Shown here piece by piece: positions 1 to 6,932 of a DNA stretch of 27,957 nucleotides; the first letter of the stretch is position 1, and each line of letters starts with the position of its first letter. The position numbers and the translations under genes were made by a program. The notes beneath the pieces were generated by a model that was not told the origin of the DNA, searched no databases, and saw only the letters and a program-made list of their open reading frames with translations. The DNA is from a virus. The DNA is taken from the IMG/VR virus record IMGVR_UViG_3300047497_000264, positions 1-27,957 of that record, one strand, 5' to 3'.

Positions 1-921
1 ATGCCGCGCCGCGCTCGCAGACGCCCGAATCAGACCTCCAGCGACTGTCCCGAACTGGTTAACTTTCTGAATTATCTCCTGGTGGAGCGCGGCTTGGCCG
101 CCAACACCGTTATCGGCTATCGCGCCCACCTGGAGGCGGCGGATCGGTTCTTCACCGGGCTCGGCACGACCCTGACTTTGGCCGACGAGGACGATTACCG
201 GAGCTTCATTCGCGATCGGTCAGCCCAGGGAAAATCAGCGGGCACGCTCAACTGCATTCTGACCGCCATCGGCAGTTTTCTGCGGTTTTTGCCGTCAGTC
301 GGCTTCGATCGCTCGGTGGTTCTGTATTCCCTCGAGCATCCGGCGCCTGATCGCAAACTGCCGCGCGTGCCGAGCAAATCGCAGGTGATCCGCTTGATCG
401 ATTCGCTGCCCAAAGATGATCCCATGCACCTGCGCGATCTGGCAATGCTGGAACTTTTGTACGCCAGCGGTTTGCGCGCGTTTGAGATCTGCCGTGTGAA
501 GGTTTGTGATATAAACCTTTCGACGCGGTGGATCCGCGTGGTGGGAAAAGGCGTCAAAGAGCGGATCGTTCCCTTCGGAGTGCCGGCAAAAATGGCGATC
601 GAGCAGTATCTGCGGGATCTTCGGCCGGCGTTGGATTGCAACGCCTCCCCGGTGCTTCTGCTCTCCCAAACGGGCCGGCCGCTGCCGCCGCAGTCGCTCT
701 GGGCGATCGTCTGTGCCCACGCCGAGCGGGCGGGACTGCCGCGGTTTGGGCCGCACGCCCTGCGTCACAGCTTCGCGACGCACCTGCTCAACGGCGGAGC
801 CGATCTGCGGGTCATCCAGGAGCTGCTCGGGCACGTCAGCATCAACACCACGCAGATCTACACCCACGTTGACCAGGCGAGGCTGCGATCGATCCACCAG
901 CAGTTTCATCCGCGGGGATGA
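1..921 (+). CDS. Tyrosine recombinase, XerC/XerD type
   Basis: Site-specific DNA strand-exchange enzyme of the XerC/D branch of the phage integrase family. An N-terminal SAM-like core-binding domain covers about residues 15-110 and the catalytic domain about 125-300. The catalytic set is complete: R159 in ASGLR, K183 in VGKGVKER, H252 and R255 in HALRHSFATHLL, H278 in LLGHVS, and nucleophile Y287 in QIYTHV. The length of 306 aa is normal for Xer proteins and shorter than lambda-type integrases, because the arm-binding domain is absent. The ATG is the first base of the window, so an upstream start cannot be excluded. It is transcribed toward a dif-like sequence 120 bp downstream and convergently with the late phage genes. 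It may be the integrase of this element or a chromosomal Xer recombinase beside it. The fold and activity are secure; the role is inferred. Confidence 0.93.
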   Translation: MPRRARRRPNQTSSDCPELVNFLNYLLVERGLAANTVIGYRAHLEAADRFFTGLGTTLTLADEDDYRSFIRDRSAQGKSAGTLNCILTAIGSFLRFLPSVGFDRSVVLYSLEHPAPDRKLPRVPSKSQVIRLIDSLPKDDPMHLRDLAMLELLYASGLRAFEICRVKVCDINLSTRWIRVVGKGVKERIVPFGVPAKMAIEQYLRDLRPALDCNASPVLLLSQTGRPLPPQSLWAIVCAHAERAGLPRFGPHALRHSFATHLLNGGADLRVIQELLGHVSINTTQIYTHVDQARLRSIHQQFHPRG

Positions 922-1039
922 GATCCTGTCGAATCACGGGGCAAAATGAGCGAACGCGCGAAAATCCGGTTAAAGTGCCGGCACGGGCGAGCCGATAAGA
1001 TCACCTGCATTTCCTCAGTTTTGGGCATTCCCGGCCGCA

Positions 1040-1067
1040 ACGTCCCATTAGAACTATTATGTTAAGC
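1040..1067 (+). other. dif-like Xer recombination site, candidate attachment site
   Basis: An 11-6-11 arrangement like a chromosomal dif site. The right arm TTATGTTAAGC matches the usual XerD arm TTATGTTAAAT at 9 of 11 positions. The left arm ACGTCCCATTA keeps only the inner part of the usual XerC arm (C..CAT.A). The central hexamer is GAACTA. A good XerD arm with a degenerate XerC arm is what integrated Xer-exploiting phages often leave. It lies 120 bp after a Xer-type recombinase gene. A chance match is possible. Confidence 0.4.
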
Positions 1068-1072
1068 CTGAG

Positions 1073-1090
1073 AAGCCGCCCGGCGGCTTT
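1073..1090 (+). terminator. Possible hairpin terminator after the recombinase gene
   Basis: AAGCCG and CGGCTT pair around a five-base loop CCCGG, followed by only TTTA. The stem is GC-rich but the T-run is very short, so it may be a weak terminator. It abuts the dif-like sequence and could also be a structural part of that site. Confidence 0.3.
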
Positions 1091-1210
1091 AGAGAGGCGA
1101 TTGGGTTTGCCGATGATCTGAGCGTCGGACGAAGGGCTTAAAATCGATCCTGAGCGGGCCGCGTGAGCCGCGCGCGGCATTTGGAAGGGATGGTGGTATA
1201 AGTTGGACCC

Positions 1211-1561
1211 ATGCCAGGCGTGGAGCTGATCCGATCTTTTCTAAATCAAGCGTCTGCGCAAGGGTCTCGATCAACTGCCTTGGCGCCGCTGGGATGGCTT
1301 GCGGCAATCCTTGTGTCGGCACTGATCAGCACGTTTTTGGTGCATGCGCCGCCGTGGGCCCCGATCTGCATTGGGATTCTTCTGGCGATGTGCGTTGCCG
1401 GCTATTTCGGCGCTTATGGTTATTTCATGTTCAAGGATCCCGACGCGCTCAGGTCGCAACGCGTTCGAGCATCCATAAAGCGCGGCGGCAGCCCCCGCAT
1501 TGACCGACCCAGAACGCCCACCGCCGGGTTCGGCTCTGGAAGAGGTGTGGCTGAAGGATGA
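1211..1561 (+). CDS. Small membrane protein, two transmembrane helices
   Basis: Predicted inner-membrane protein of 116 aa. The first 25 residues are polar. Two hydrophobic helices follow (about residues 27-45 and 49-72, split by a short HAPPWAP turn), then YFMFKDPDALRS and a basic, low-complexity tail. The block 'GYFMFKDPDALRS' resembles the cytoplasmic end of short membrane proteins found next to phage and secretion genes, but I cannot name a family. There is no clear Shine-Dalgarno at the normal distance. A TATAAG at 1197-1202 ends 8 bases before the ATG, so the transcript could be nearly leaderless. The tail after residue 85 looks unstructured and could reflect a frameshift, though no better alternative frame is visible. 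Function unknown. Confidence 0.55.
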   Translation: MPGVELIRSFLNQASAQGSRSTALAPLGWLAAILVSALISTFLVHAPPWAPICIGILLAMCVAGYFGAYGYFMFKDPDALRSQRVRASIKRGGSPRIDRPRTPTAGFGSGRGVAEG

Positions 1562-1761
1562 CGTGCGAGATTCTCATCGGCCTGAGAACACTGAGAACGG
1601 GATCAAATGTGAGCGATCGGCGACGGCCGTGATCGCATAAAAATGCCCTCGGGCCACTGTGTAGGAAATCAATCCTGCCCGCGTACACCCAGATCGGGAC
1701 AAGAACGAGGCCGAACCGATTGGGCTCTTTCCAGATGCACGAAAGAATGTGGTCGGGCGGT
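1562..1761. other. Intergenic stretch without a supported gene
   Basis: About 200 bases between convergent genes. The only structure noticed is GCCCGAGGGC at 1645-1654, which on the minus strand is followed by ATTTTTA and could be a weak terminator for the zinc-ribbon gene. Open frames that cross it look like shadows. Confidence 0.4.
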
Positions 1762-2235
1762 TCACGCGTTTCCACGGATCCACCGTCCGATGCAATCGAT
1801 GAGGACAATCGGCCACGCGCGCAGATCATCGAACAAGCACTCGAGAACGGATCGACTGACGAACCCGTCGCGGGTTCGCCGGCCGCACCGCGGACAGAAA
1901 TTCGCCCGCTTCCTGAGGATCTGACAGACGCCGCACCAGCCGAAAAAGGGTTGTTCGTAAACCACAGTTCCGGGAGCGAGTTTCACGCCGGCGTTGATGA
2001 CCTGGTATTGCACTCCCTCAAGTCGCCTGATTTCCTCGGCGTTGTAAAAGCCAAGTTCGAGGAGCGTCTTTGCAACCGGCGAGGAAAACGGGCTCGTCTC
2101 GCGCATGTCTATCACCTCGTGATGGACTTGCCGGATCAGATCTTCAGCGGCTCGCGCGCGTTGGTATTGCTCGTTGGCAAAAACTGCCATCCGCGCCGGG
2201 CTGTAGTTCGCTGGAGGCATCTTGGGCGCTGCCAT
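1762..2235 (-). CDS. Zinc-ribbon protein, hypothetical
   Basis: A 157-aa soluble protein. The N-terminal half (residues 10-75) is helical and charged. The C-terminal half carries a treble-clef or zinc-ribbon pattern, C101-x2-C104 and C114-x2-C117 (CGVC, then CPRC), typical of a structural zinc site that binds DNA, RNA or protein. A hydrophobic tail around residues 130-150 (LFDDLRAWPIVLIDCIG) is amphipathic. It lies 12 bases behind the gene at 2248-2487 on the same strand and probably shares its transcript from the promoter near 2520. No enzyme motif is visible. The position beside the regulatory switch suggests an accessory or lysogeny-expressed gene, but this is inference. Confidence 0.7.
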   Translation of the reverse strand: MAAPKMPPANYSPARMAVFANEQYQRARAAEDLIRQVHHEVIDMRETSPFSSPVAKTLLELGFYNAEEIRRLEGVQYQVINAGVKLAPGTVVYEQPFFGWCGVCQILRKRANFCPRCGRRTRDGFVSRSVLECLFDDLRAWPIVLIDCIGRWIRGNA

Positions 2236-2247
2236 CGCCCGCGGATC

Positions 2248-2487
2248 TTACACCGCCGCCGACAGCCGGCGAAGATCAATCACCCGCCAGACGTTTAGCT
2301 CGAGAATTTTCGAGTGCCGGCGGTGGAACTGGCGGGCGGCCTGCCGGCTTGCCCATCGATGAGCATCGCGGAGGTTTGGCATCGGATTCCGCACCGACGG
2401 CTTGCCGTCGATCGACGTGCCAACCATGTGCAGTTGCAGCCGGCCGTCGATCCAGGTGAAACGGCCGATGACGAAGGGGTCTGTCAT
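2248..2487 (-). CDS. Hypothetical small protein, first gene of the leftward accessory operon
   Basis: A 79-aa basic protein. The N-terminal part looks beta-rich (FVIGRFTWIDGRLQLHMVG), followed by a helix rich in Arg and His (RWASRQAARQFHRRH) and a second strand-rich end. I recognise no family. The ATG at 2487 lies about 8 bases after a predicted -10 box (2495-2500), so the message would start almost on the start codon, and no Shine-Dalgarno is seen. The zinc-ribbon gene follows after 12 bases. It is divergent from the toxin-antitoxin pair and shares the 2488-2616 control region with it. Confidence 0.6.
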   Translation of the reverse strand: MTDPFVIGRFTWIDGRLQLHMVGTSIDGKPSVRNPMPNLRDAHRWASRQAARQFHRRHSKILELNVWRVIDLRRLSAAV

Positions 2488-2494
2488 GCGGGGT

Positions 2495-2522
2495 ATTTTG
2501 GATCCTACGGAGTTGTTGTCAA
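2495..2522 (-). promoter_or_regulatory. Leftward promoter of the control region
   Basis: Read on the minus strand: a perfect -35 TTGACA (2522-2517), a 16-base spacer and a -10 CAAAAT (2500-2495). The expected start, about 7 bases on, falls at 2488, next to the ATG at 2487. This predicts a leaderless or nearly leaderless message. The -10 matches the consensus at four of six positions. Confidence 0.5.
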
Positions 2523-2538
2523 AAGGGAAACATCTTCA

Positions 2539-2580
2539 ATTTTCGAGCAATTCCGCAAAGTTGTATTTTCGTGCAACTTT
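2539..2580. promoter_or_regulatory. Candidate operator: direct repeats plus inverted repeat
   Basis: Two 12-base copies, ATTTTCGAGCAA (2539-2550) and ATTTTCGTGCAA (2565-2576), lie 26 bp apart and match at 11 of 12 positions. A perfect 7-bp inverted repeat, AAAGTTG (2557-2563) and CAACTTT (2574-2580), overlaps the second copy and touches the rightward -35 box. The site sits between two divergent promoters and beside an XRE repressor gene, the expected place for its operator. That the XRE protein binds here is inferred. Confidence 0.5.
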
Positions 2581-2581
2581 A

Positions 2582-2609
2582 TTGACTTCTAGTGCATATC
2601 CGATACAAT
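2582..2609 (+). promoter_or_regulatory. Rightward promoter of the toxin-antitoxin pair
   Basis: TTGACT (2582-2587), a 16-base spacer, then TACAAT (2604-2609). Each box matches five of six consensus bases. The expected start lies about 7 bases on, at 2616-2617, which is the GTG start codon of the toxin gene, so the message would be leaderless. Confidence 0.6.
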
Positions 2610-2616
2610 CCTTCGC

Positions 2617-2874
2617 GTGGCAACAGTGAACATCACCGATGAAGCCCTCAAAGAACTGAGTGATGTTCCCCGACCGATTCAGAAGAGAATTTACGACATT
2701 GTAGCGCGGCTGGAGAAGTGGCCAGCGGTGAGTGGAGCAAAGCCTCTGCGCGGCGATCTGCAAGGCAGCTTTCGCATTCGCACCGGCGATTACCGCGTGG
2801 TGTTCAACGTGTCGGTCGATGGTCAGACGGTCAAGGTGTGGAAGATCGGTTACCGCGGCTCGGTGTATGAATGA
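2617..2874 (+). CDS. RelE/HigB-family toxin
   Basis: An 85-aa protein of the RelE/ParE superfamily. The family signature is in the second half: KPLRGDLQGSFRIRTGDYRV, then a strand (VVFNV), and a C-terminal KIGYRGSVYE. In RelE-type toxins this fold makes a ribosome-dependent mRNA interferase using basic residues on those strands; activity here is by family. It starts with GTG at 2617, directly at the predicted transcription start, with no leader for a ribosome binding site. The toxin precedes its antitoxin, as in higBA modules. It may instead be a host-inhibition gene of the phage lysogeny switch, because its promoter is back-to-back with another phage promoter. Confidence 0.85.
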   Translation: MATVNITDEALKELSDVPRPIQKRIYDIVARLEKWPAVSGAKPLRGDLQGSFRIRTGDYRVVFNVSVDGQTVKVWKIGYRGSVYE

Positions 2875-2885
2875 CAGGAGCAATC

Positions 2886-3212
2886 ATGGCACACGCAACG
2901 ATGACGATGAACGATGAAGTGTTCGTGCTGGTTCCCCAGCGCGAGTATGCGAAATTGACTGCGCAGCTTCCCGAGATGCCCCCTGCCAATGCGGACGGCA
3001 CATATCCGGCGCTGCCGGCGATGCGCGTGACGATGGCCCGCTCGATCATGAAGGACCGGCTGTCGGCCGGCATGACTCAGCGGCAACTGGCCGATGCGGC
3101 GGGTGTGCGGATCGAAACGATCAACAGGATTGAAAAGGGAAAGGTGATGCCCGATACGCGCACCATCCTGAAGATCGACAAGGCACTGAAGCTCGCGAGC
3201 AATCGCAAATGA
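2886..3212 (+). CDS. XRE-family antitoxin or repressor
   Basis: A 108-aa DNA-binding protein. Residues about 1-45 form a small beta-rich arm (EVFVLVPQREYAKL) typical of antitoxins placed behind RelE-type toxins. Residues about 53-105 are a lambda-repressor-type helix-turn-helix (MTQRQLADAAGVRIETINRIEKG). The start at 2886 is chosen because AGGAG at 2876-2880 stands five bases before it. An in-frame ATG at 2871 overlaps the toxin stop as ATGA and would add five residues. Coupled to the toxin, it should neutralise it and repress the shared promoter, probably through the repeats at 2539-2580. It could also act as the prophage repressor, since no other repressor candidate is in the window. Confidence 0.85.
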   Translation: MAHATMTMNDEVFVLVPQREYAKLTAQLPEMPPANADGTYPALPAMRVTMARSIMKDRLSAGMTQRQLADAAGVRIETINRIEKGKVMPDTRTILKIDKALKLASNRK

Positions 3213-3241
3213 AACCGAGGTTGGAATCCGGCGTGCAGATC

Positions 3242-4000
3242 TCAACTCACGATCGGCGCGCCATATCCTGCCGCCGGCGTGGGCGACAAGTGAACCGAGG
3301 TCGCCGTCTCGCCGACTTCCCAGATGTACGGGTAGCCGGCCTGATTGATCGCAGCCAGGCAAACAAATCCGGAAAGTCCGTATTCGCTCACGGGCGTGGT
3401 GTCGGTGACCATCCCGAACGGGCGCGGCCTGACAGGGGTCAGGTTTGTTGCCAGGAGCGTTCCCCCGCTCAAACTATGCAAATCATAAGTGAACCTGCAG
3501 CGCACGCCGGCGTTTCCGTTGGTTGAGCTATCGTTGAGGGCCGCGCCGCAGATAATGAGGCTGTTGTACGATCCGATCTCGCGCCACATCACTTGCGTCC
3601 CCGTCGAACCATTGGAAAAAAAGCCCGTCCCTCCCTTGACCGGCGCCGCCCAGAGAAGCTCGCCTGGGCCGTGCGGGACGACCATTGCGATGCTGACATT
3701 TTGAGACCCGATCACAGGGCCACCGCTGCTGGAGTCGGGCGGATTCGTGTAGGTCTTGCACGTTGCGACGGGCGGCACGTAGGTCTGAGCGCCGGAGGTA
3801 ACCGGCGCCAGCAGCGAGATGACCTCGAAACAGGTTGCGCCCTGCGCGTTGATGAGCGGCGAGTTAACCGCCGGCGATCCAATGCAGATGTTGCTCGGCG
3901 TGTTGCGGACGTTGGGCCCGGCGAGCGTATCCAGCTTGTGGCGCATGCGATTGAACTCGCGTCGATCATCCTCCGTGAAGATGTAACCCTTCTCATTCAT
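3242..4000 (-). CDS. Hypothetical tail-tip or virion structural protein
   Basis: Last gene of the late operon, 252 aa. A short charged N-terminal helix (residues 5-30, TEDDRREFNRMRHKLDTL) leads into a long Gly/Ser/Thr-rich beta region with no signal peptide, typical of receptor-binding or tip proteins. It begins inside TGATG, coupled to the stop of the preceding 324-aa gene. Four or five cysteines are scattered without a metal-site pattern. No homology can be named. The position distal to the tape measure supports a tail-tip or fibre role only by context. Confidence 0.65.
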   Translation of the reverse strand: MNEKGYIFTEDDRREFNRMRHKLDTLAGPNVRNTPSNICIGSPAVNSPLINAQGATCFEVISLLAPVTSGAQTYVPPVATCKTYTNPPDSSSGGPVIGSQNVSIAMVVPHGPGELLWAAPVKGGTGFFSNGSTGTQVMWREIGSYNSLIICGAALNDSSTNGNAGVRCRFTYDLHSLSGGTLLATNLTPVRPRPFGMVTDTTPVSEYGLSGFVCLAAINQAGYPYIWEVGETATSVHLSPTPAAGYGAPIVS

Positions 4001-4974
4001 CAGGATGGCTCCGTGAGAAGCGGCAGAAAAGGAACCGAGTTGTACCGCTTGTATTTCAGGTAATACGCGCCGGCGGTGGGGTTGAGCAGCGTCGCGCCCG
4101 GAGGCGAGGTGGAAAACGCCACCGGCGTCGAAAGTGCGAGGCCGACTTTCAGGCTCGTGTCGGTGGGAATGCCCAGACCGTTCAAATTCTGATCGGTGCT
4201 GACCTGTTCGCCCTGGCTGTTGTAGATATTGCCTCTCTGCGTGCTGCTGAAATATGCCATCGATCCCTGGTCGAGCAGTTGAAGCTGGAAGGGATCGGTC
4301 ACCGATGACGGCAGCAGCGACAGATCCCAGAGCTCGAAACTCCTGACCATCTGGAGGTAGTTGTCTTTGCCGGTGTAGGCGTTGCCCGGGTCGATCGACA
4401 CGCAGAAGATCGTCCCGGGTCCGAACTGCGTGCTGTTGCCGTTGGGCTGTTCAAGCGTGATGGTGTCGCTGTTGACGCAGTTTTCGTAGGTGCTGTAGAG
4501 CGAGTAATTGTAAAACGACTCATTGCTGGTGATTGTCAGCGACTTGTAGCTGATGCGTTTGGTGGGCTGAGTTCGAAACGGGCATCGCGCCGAGTTGACG
4601 ATCGGATTGCCGTTGATGTCCCGATCGAACGGCGGCTCGATCGTGACCGTCTTCCAGAGATATTTCCAGGGGAGCTTGGTGGGATCCGCCGGCGGGACAA
4701 AGTTGCCGATGGAATAAGTTGCGGTGACCTCATAGGCTCCAATGGTGATATCTCGCGCAGCGACGTTCGAGCAATAGAGGAATGACCCGGAGCTGTTGAA
4801 CGACTTTCCGACTGCCGCCGGCCACAGCGAACTGCCTGTCATGGCGGCGACCTGGTCCATCGCATCGTCTTCAGAGCTCGCGCCAACCACATCGAAAATC
4901 CGCAGCGCGGTGTCGCTGTTGTAGTTGCCGCGGCTCTTGGCTTTGCCGCTGAATCGTTCGGTAATCTGCCCCAT
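4000..4974 (-). CDS. Hypothetical virion protein downstream of the tape measure
   Basis: A 324-aa protein starting eleven bases after the tape-measure gene, with GGGGGG four bases before its ATG. After a short charged start (MGQITERFSGKAKSRGN) the sequence is beta-rich, with many aromatic and Asn/Ser/Thr residues through to a C-terminal YYLKYKRYNSVPFLPLL segment. The position matches that of distal tail or baseplate hub proteins (Dit and Tal, or gpM and gpL in lambda), but I see no motif proving it. No transmembrane segment or signal peptide. It is coupled to the following 252-aa gene through TGATG. Confidence 0.65.
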   Translation of the reverse strand: MGQITERFSGKAKSRGNYNSDTALRIFDVVGASSEDDAMDQVAAMTGSSLWPAAVGKSFNSSGSFLYCSNVAARDITIGAYEVTATYSIGNFVPPADPTKLPWKYLWKTVTIEPPFDRDINGNPIVNSARCPFRTQPTKRISYKSLTITSNESFYNYSLYSTYENCVNSDTITLEQPNGNSTQFGPGTIFCVSIDPGNAYTGKDNYLQMVRSFELWDLSLLPSSVTDPFQLQLLDQGSMAYFSSTQRGNIYNSQGEQVSTDQNLNGLGIPTDTSLKVGLALSTPVAFSTSPPGATLLNPTAGAYYLKYKRYNSVPFLPLLTEPS

Positions 4975-4985
4975 GACTCCCCCCG

Positions 4986-6932
4986 CTACCTTCCGTCAGA
5001 CACGCCAAACACCACCACCGGCCGGCGCGATTCCTGCTGTTTCTGCCAGGTGGCGAACTTTTCGAAGGCGGCGTTGGCTTCGCTTTGGAGCTTGACGGCT
5101 TCGTCGGAATTCCTGGCGATGCGCTCCTGCGGATCCGCCTTCGCCCGCGCCGCCGCGGCGACGCCGGTGACCAGCAGTCCGCGCTCCTGCAGATCGGCCG
5201 TTTTCTTGAGCGGATCGCGCTTGTCCAAACCAACGGATTTGTCGAACTCTTTGCCGAGCGTTGCCGCGTAGGCTTTGAGGTTTGCGGTCGCAGCGGCTTT
5301 GTCGGCGGCCGTCGCGTTGGGGTTGTTGATGATGTCCGCGGTCTTGCGCGCCTCTTGGTTGTATTTTTTCTTGAGCTCCAAAACCTCAAGCTGCTTTTGC
5401 GCATCCCGCCGTTCCTGGAACGTCGCGCCGTTTTCTGCCTCCGCCCGCAGCGCATCGCTCTTTTGATCCTCGAGTTGTTTCACGACGCCGGCATGATCGG
5501 CGGTTTTGAGCGCCGCCAGCTCGGCCAGGGCGACGGCCCGCTCAGCGGGCGTGAGCTGCTGTTTGAGCAGGTCCAGGAGTTTCTTCTGCTCATCGTTGTT
5601 CGCCCGCGCCGCTTCGAGGCGTTTGAGTTCGGCTTCGGCAGCCTCGTCGCCGGCGTCGGCCGCGTGTTTGAGCGCATCGACCTGGCCGTCCTGCAGCGTC
5701 TTTACGACCGATTCCTGCTGCGTTTTCCTCGCAAGCGCCGCCGCCTCTTTCGCGTCGGCGTCGATGGCGATGGATTGCTCGGCCGCAACGCGCCTGAAAT
5801 CAGCGGCATCCTTGTCGGATGCACCTTTGAGCTGTTCCTTCAGCGCCTTGGCGATCGCGTCTTTTTTGTCCTGGGCATTTTTCTCGATCAGCACCAGCTC
5901 CGCGCCGAGACTGTCCCCCAGATCCTTCAGCTCTTTCGCCCGCGCGTCCTTTTTTCGATCGGCGATCGCCCGGTCGGAATCGGCGTCGAATTCGGCCATC
6001 CGCTGGGAATGTTCTTTTTGAAACTGCAACTGTTCGGCGGCGTTCAGCTTTTTGGTGTCGGCCTGCTCTGTATCGAAATCCGCGTTGATCTTTTTCTTTT
6101 CTTCGTTCGCGGCTTTCTGAAGCTGCTGCTCGGCGCGGAATGCCATCGCCGGCGACATGTCTTTGTCGGCCCGGACCTTTGACAGCGCCTCATCGCGCTT
6201 TTTGTCCGATTCTTCCAGCGCGTCCCGTCGCTTCTTTTCCACCTCGGCCAGGCGATCGGCCTGCTGAGTTTTCTGCTCGTACGCCTTGGCCGCATCGCCC
6301 TCGAGTCCGACCTTGCCGGTTTCCTCGGCAATGTGATGGCGCTCATCGGCGATCTGTTTGAGAAGCGTCTTCTGCGTGGTGAGCGTGCCGGCGATGTAGT
6401 CATCGACGGCCTTGGTGACAGCCAGTTCTTTGTTGATCTTCTGCGCGTAGTTCAGATCATCGAGCCCGATCAGCTTGCCAAACCCGCTGTTTGCAAGCCC
6501 GTCGAAACTCGCCAGGAGGTCCTTGATGTCGCGGCCCGCAGAAATGAAACCGCCGATGACCGGGATCCCTTTAGCAAGGCTCTCGACCATCTCGCCGCCG
6601 GAGATCTTGCCGGCTTTCCACTGTTCGGTGAGGTCCTTCGCCTGCGCGGCGGCTTTGCCAAGTTCACCGGCGATGAGCGTCAGCCCCAGCACAGCGCCGC
6701 CGCCCTTGAGCGTTTTGCCGAGCTGACCCAGCGGTGATCGTGCGCCCAAACCCTCTTTGAGATCCTTGAGCACGCCGCCGCCGGCGTCTCCTTTTCCGCC
6801 GGATTCCTGAGCTTCCTTGAGCTCCTTCATTTTCTTTTTGATCTGGTCAATAGAAAACGAAGCATCCTTCGCAACGGCGGTGAATCCGCCGTCGCGCATG
6901 CGGATTTCGGTTTGAAGGACTTTAACGCCCAC
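4986..6932 (-). CDS. Tail tape measure protein (probable)
   Basis: At 648 aa this is the longest gene of the tail block. It is almost entirely helical. An N-terminal coiled coil (residues 25-45) is followed by a Gly/Ala-rich hydrophobic section (about 70-150, including VLGLTLIAGELGKAAAQ), then long Lys/Glu/Ala coiled coils to the C-terminus. That pattern, directly after the frameshifted chaperone pair, fits a tape measure, which sets tail length and passes into the cell envelope during DNA entry. By the usual 0.15 nm per residue it would specify a tail near 100 nm, if unprocessed. The start is GTG, with AGGGG a few bases upstream, and it overlaps the end of the chaperone extension by 11 bases. 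Identification rests on composition and position. Confidence 0.8.
   Translation of the reverse strand: MGVKVLQTEIRMRDGGFTAVAKDASFSIDQIKKKMKELKEAQESGGKGDAGGGVLKDLKEGLGARSPLGQLGKTLKGGGAVLGLTLIAGELGKAAAQAKDLTEQWKAGKISGGEMVESLAKGIPVIGGFISAGRDIKDLLASFDGLANSGFGKLIGLDDLNYAQKINKELAVTKAVDDYIAGTLTTQKTLLKQIADERHHIAEETGKVGLEGDAAKAYEQKTQQADRLAEVEKKRRDALEESDKKRDEALSKVRADKDMSPAMAFRAEQQLQKAANEEKKKINADFDTEQADTKKLNAAEQLQFQKEHSQRMAEFDADSDRAIADRKKDARAKELKDLGDSLGAELVLIEKNAQDKKDAIAKALKEQLKGASDKDAADFRRVAAEQSIAIDADAKEAAALARKTQQESVVKTLQDGQVDALKHAADAGDEAAEAELKRLEAARANNDEQKKLLDLLKQQLTPAERAVALAELAALKTADHAGVVKQLEDQKSDALRAEAENGATFQERRDAQKQLEVLELKKKYNQEARKTADIINNPNATAADKAAATANLKAYAATLGKEFDKSVGLDKRDPLKKTADLQERGLLVTGVAAAARAKADPQERIARNSDEAVKLQSEANAAFEKFATWQKQQESRRPVVVFGVSDGR

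Noticed and set aside
1449-1829. Minus-strand frame of 126 codons downstream of the zinc-ribbon gene
   Set aside because: Overlaps the end of that gene and the opposite-strand membrane gene, has no ribosome site and no recognisable pattern; kept as intergenic.
5085-6182. Plus-strand frame of 365 codons opposite the tape measure
   Set aside because: Its leucine- and arginine-rich sequence is the complement of the tape-measure coiled coil; no independent signal.
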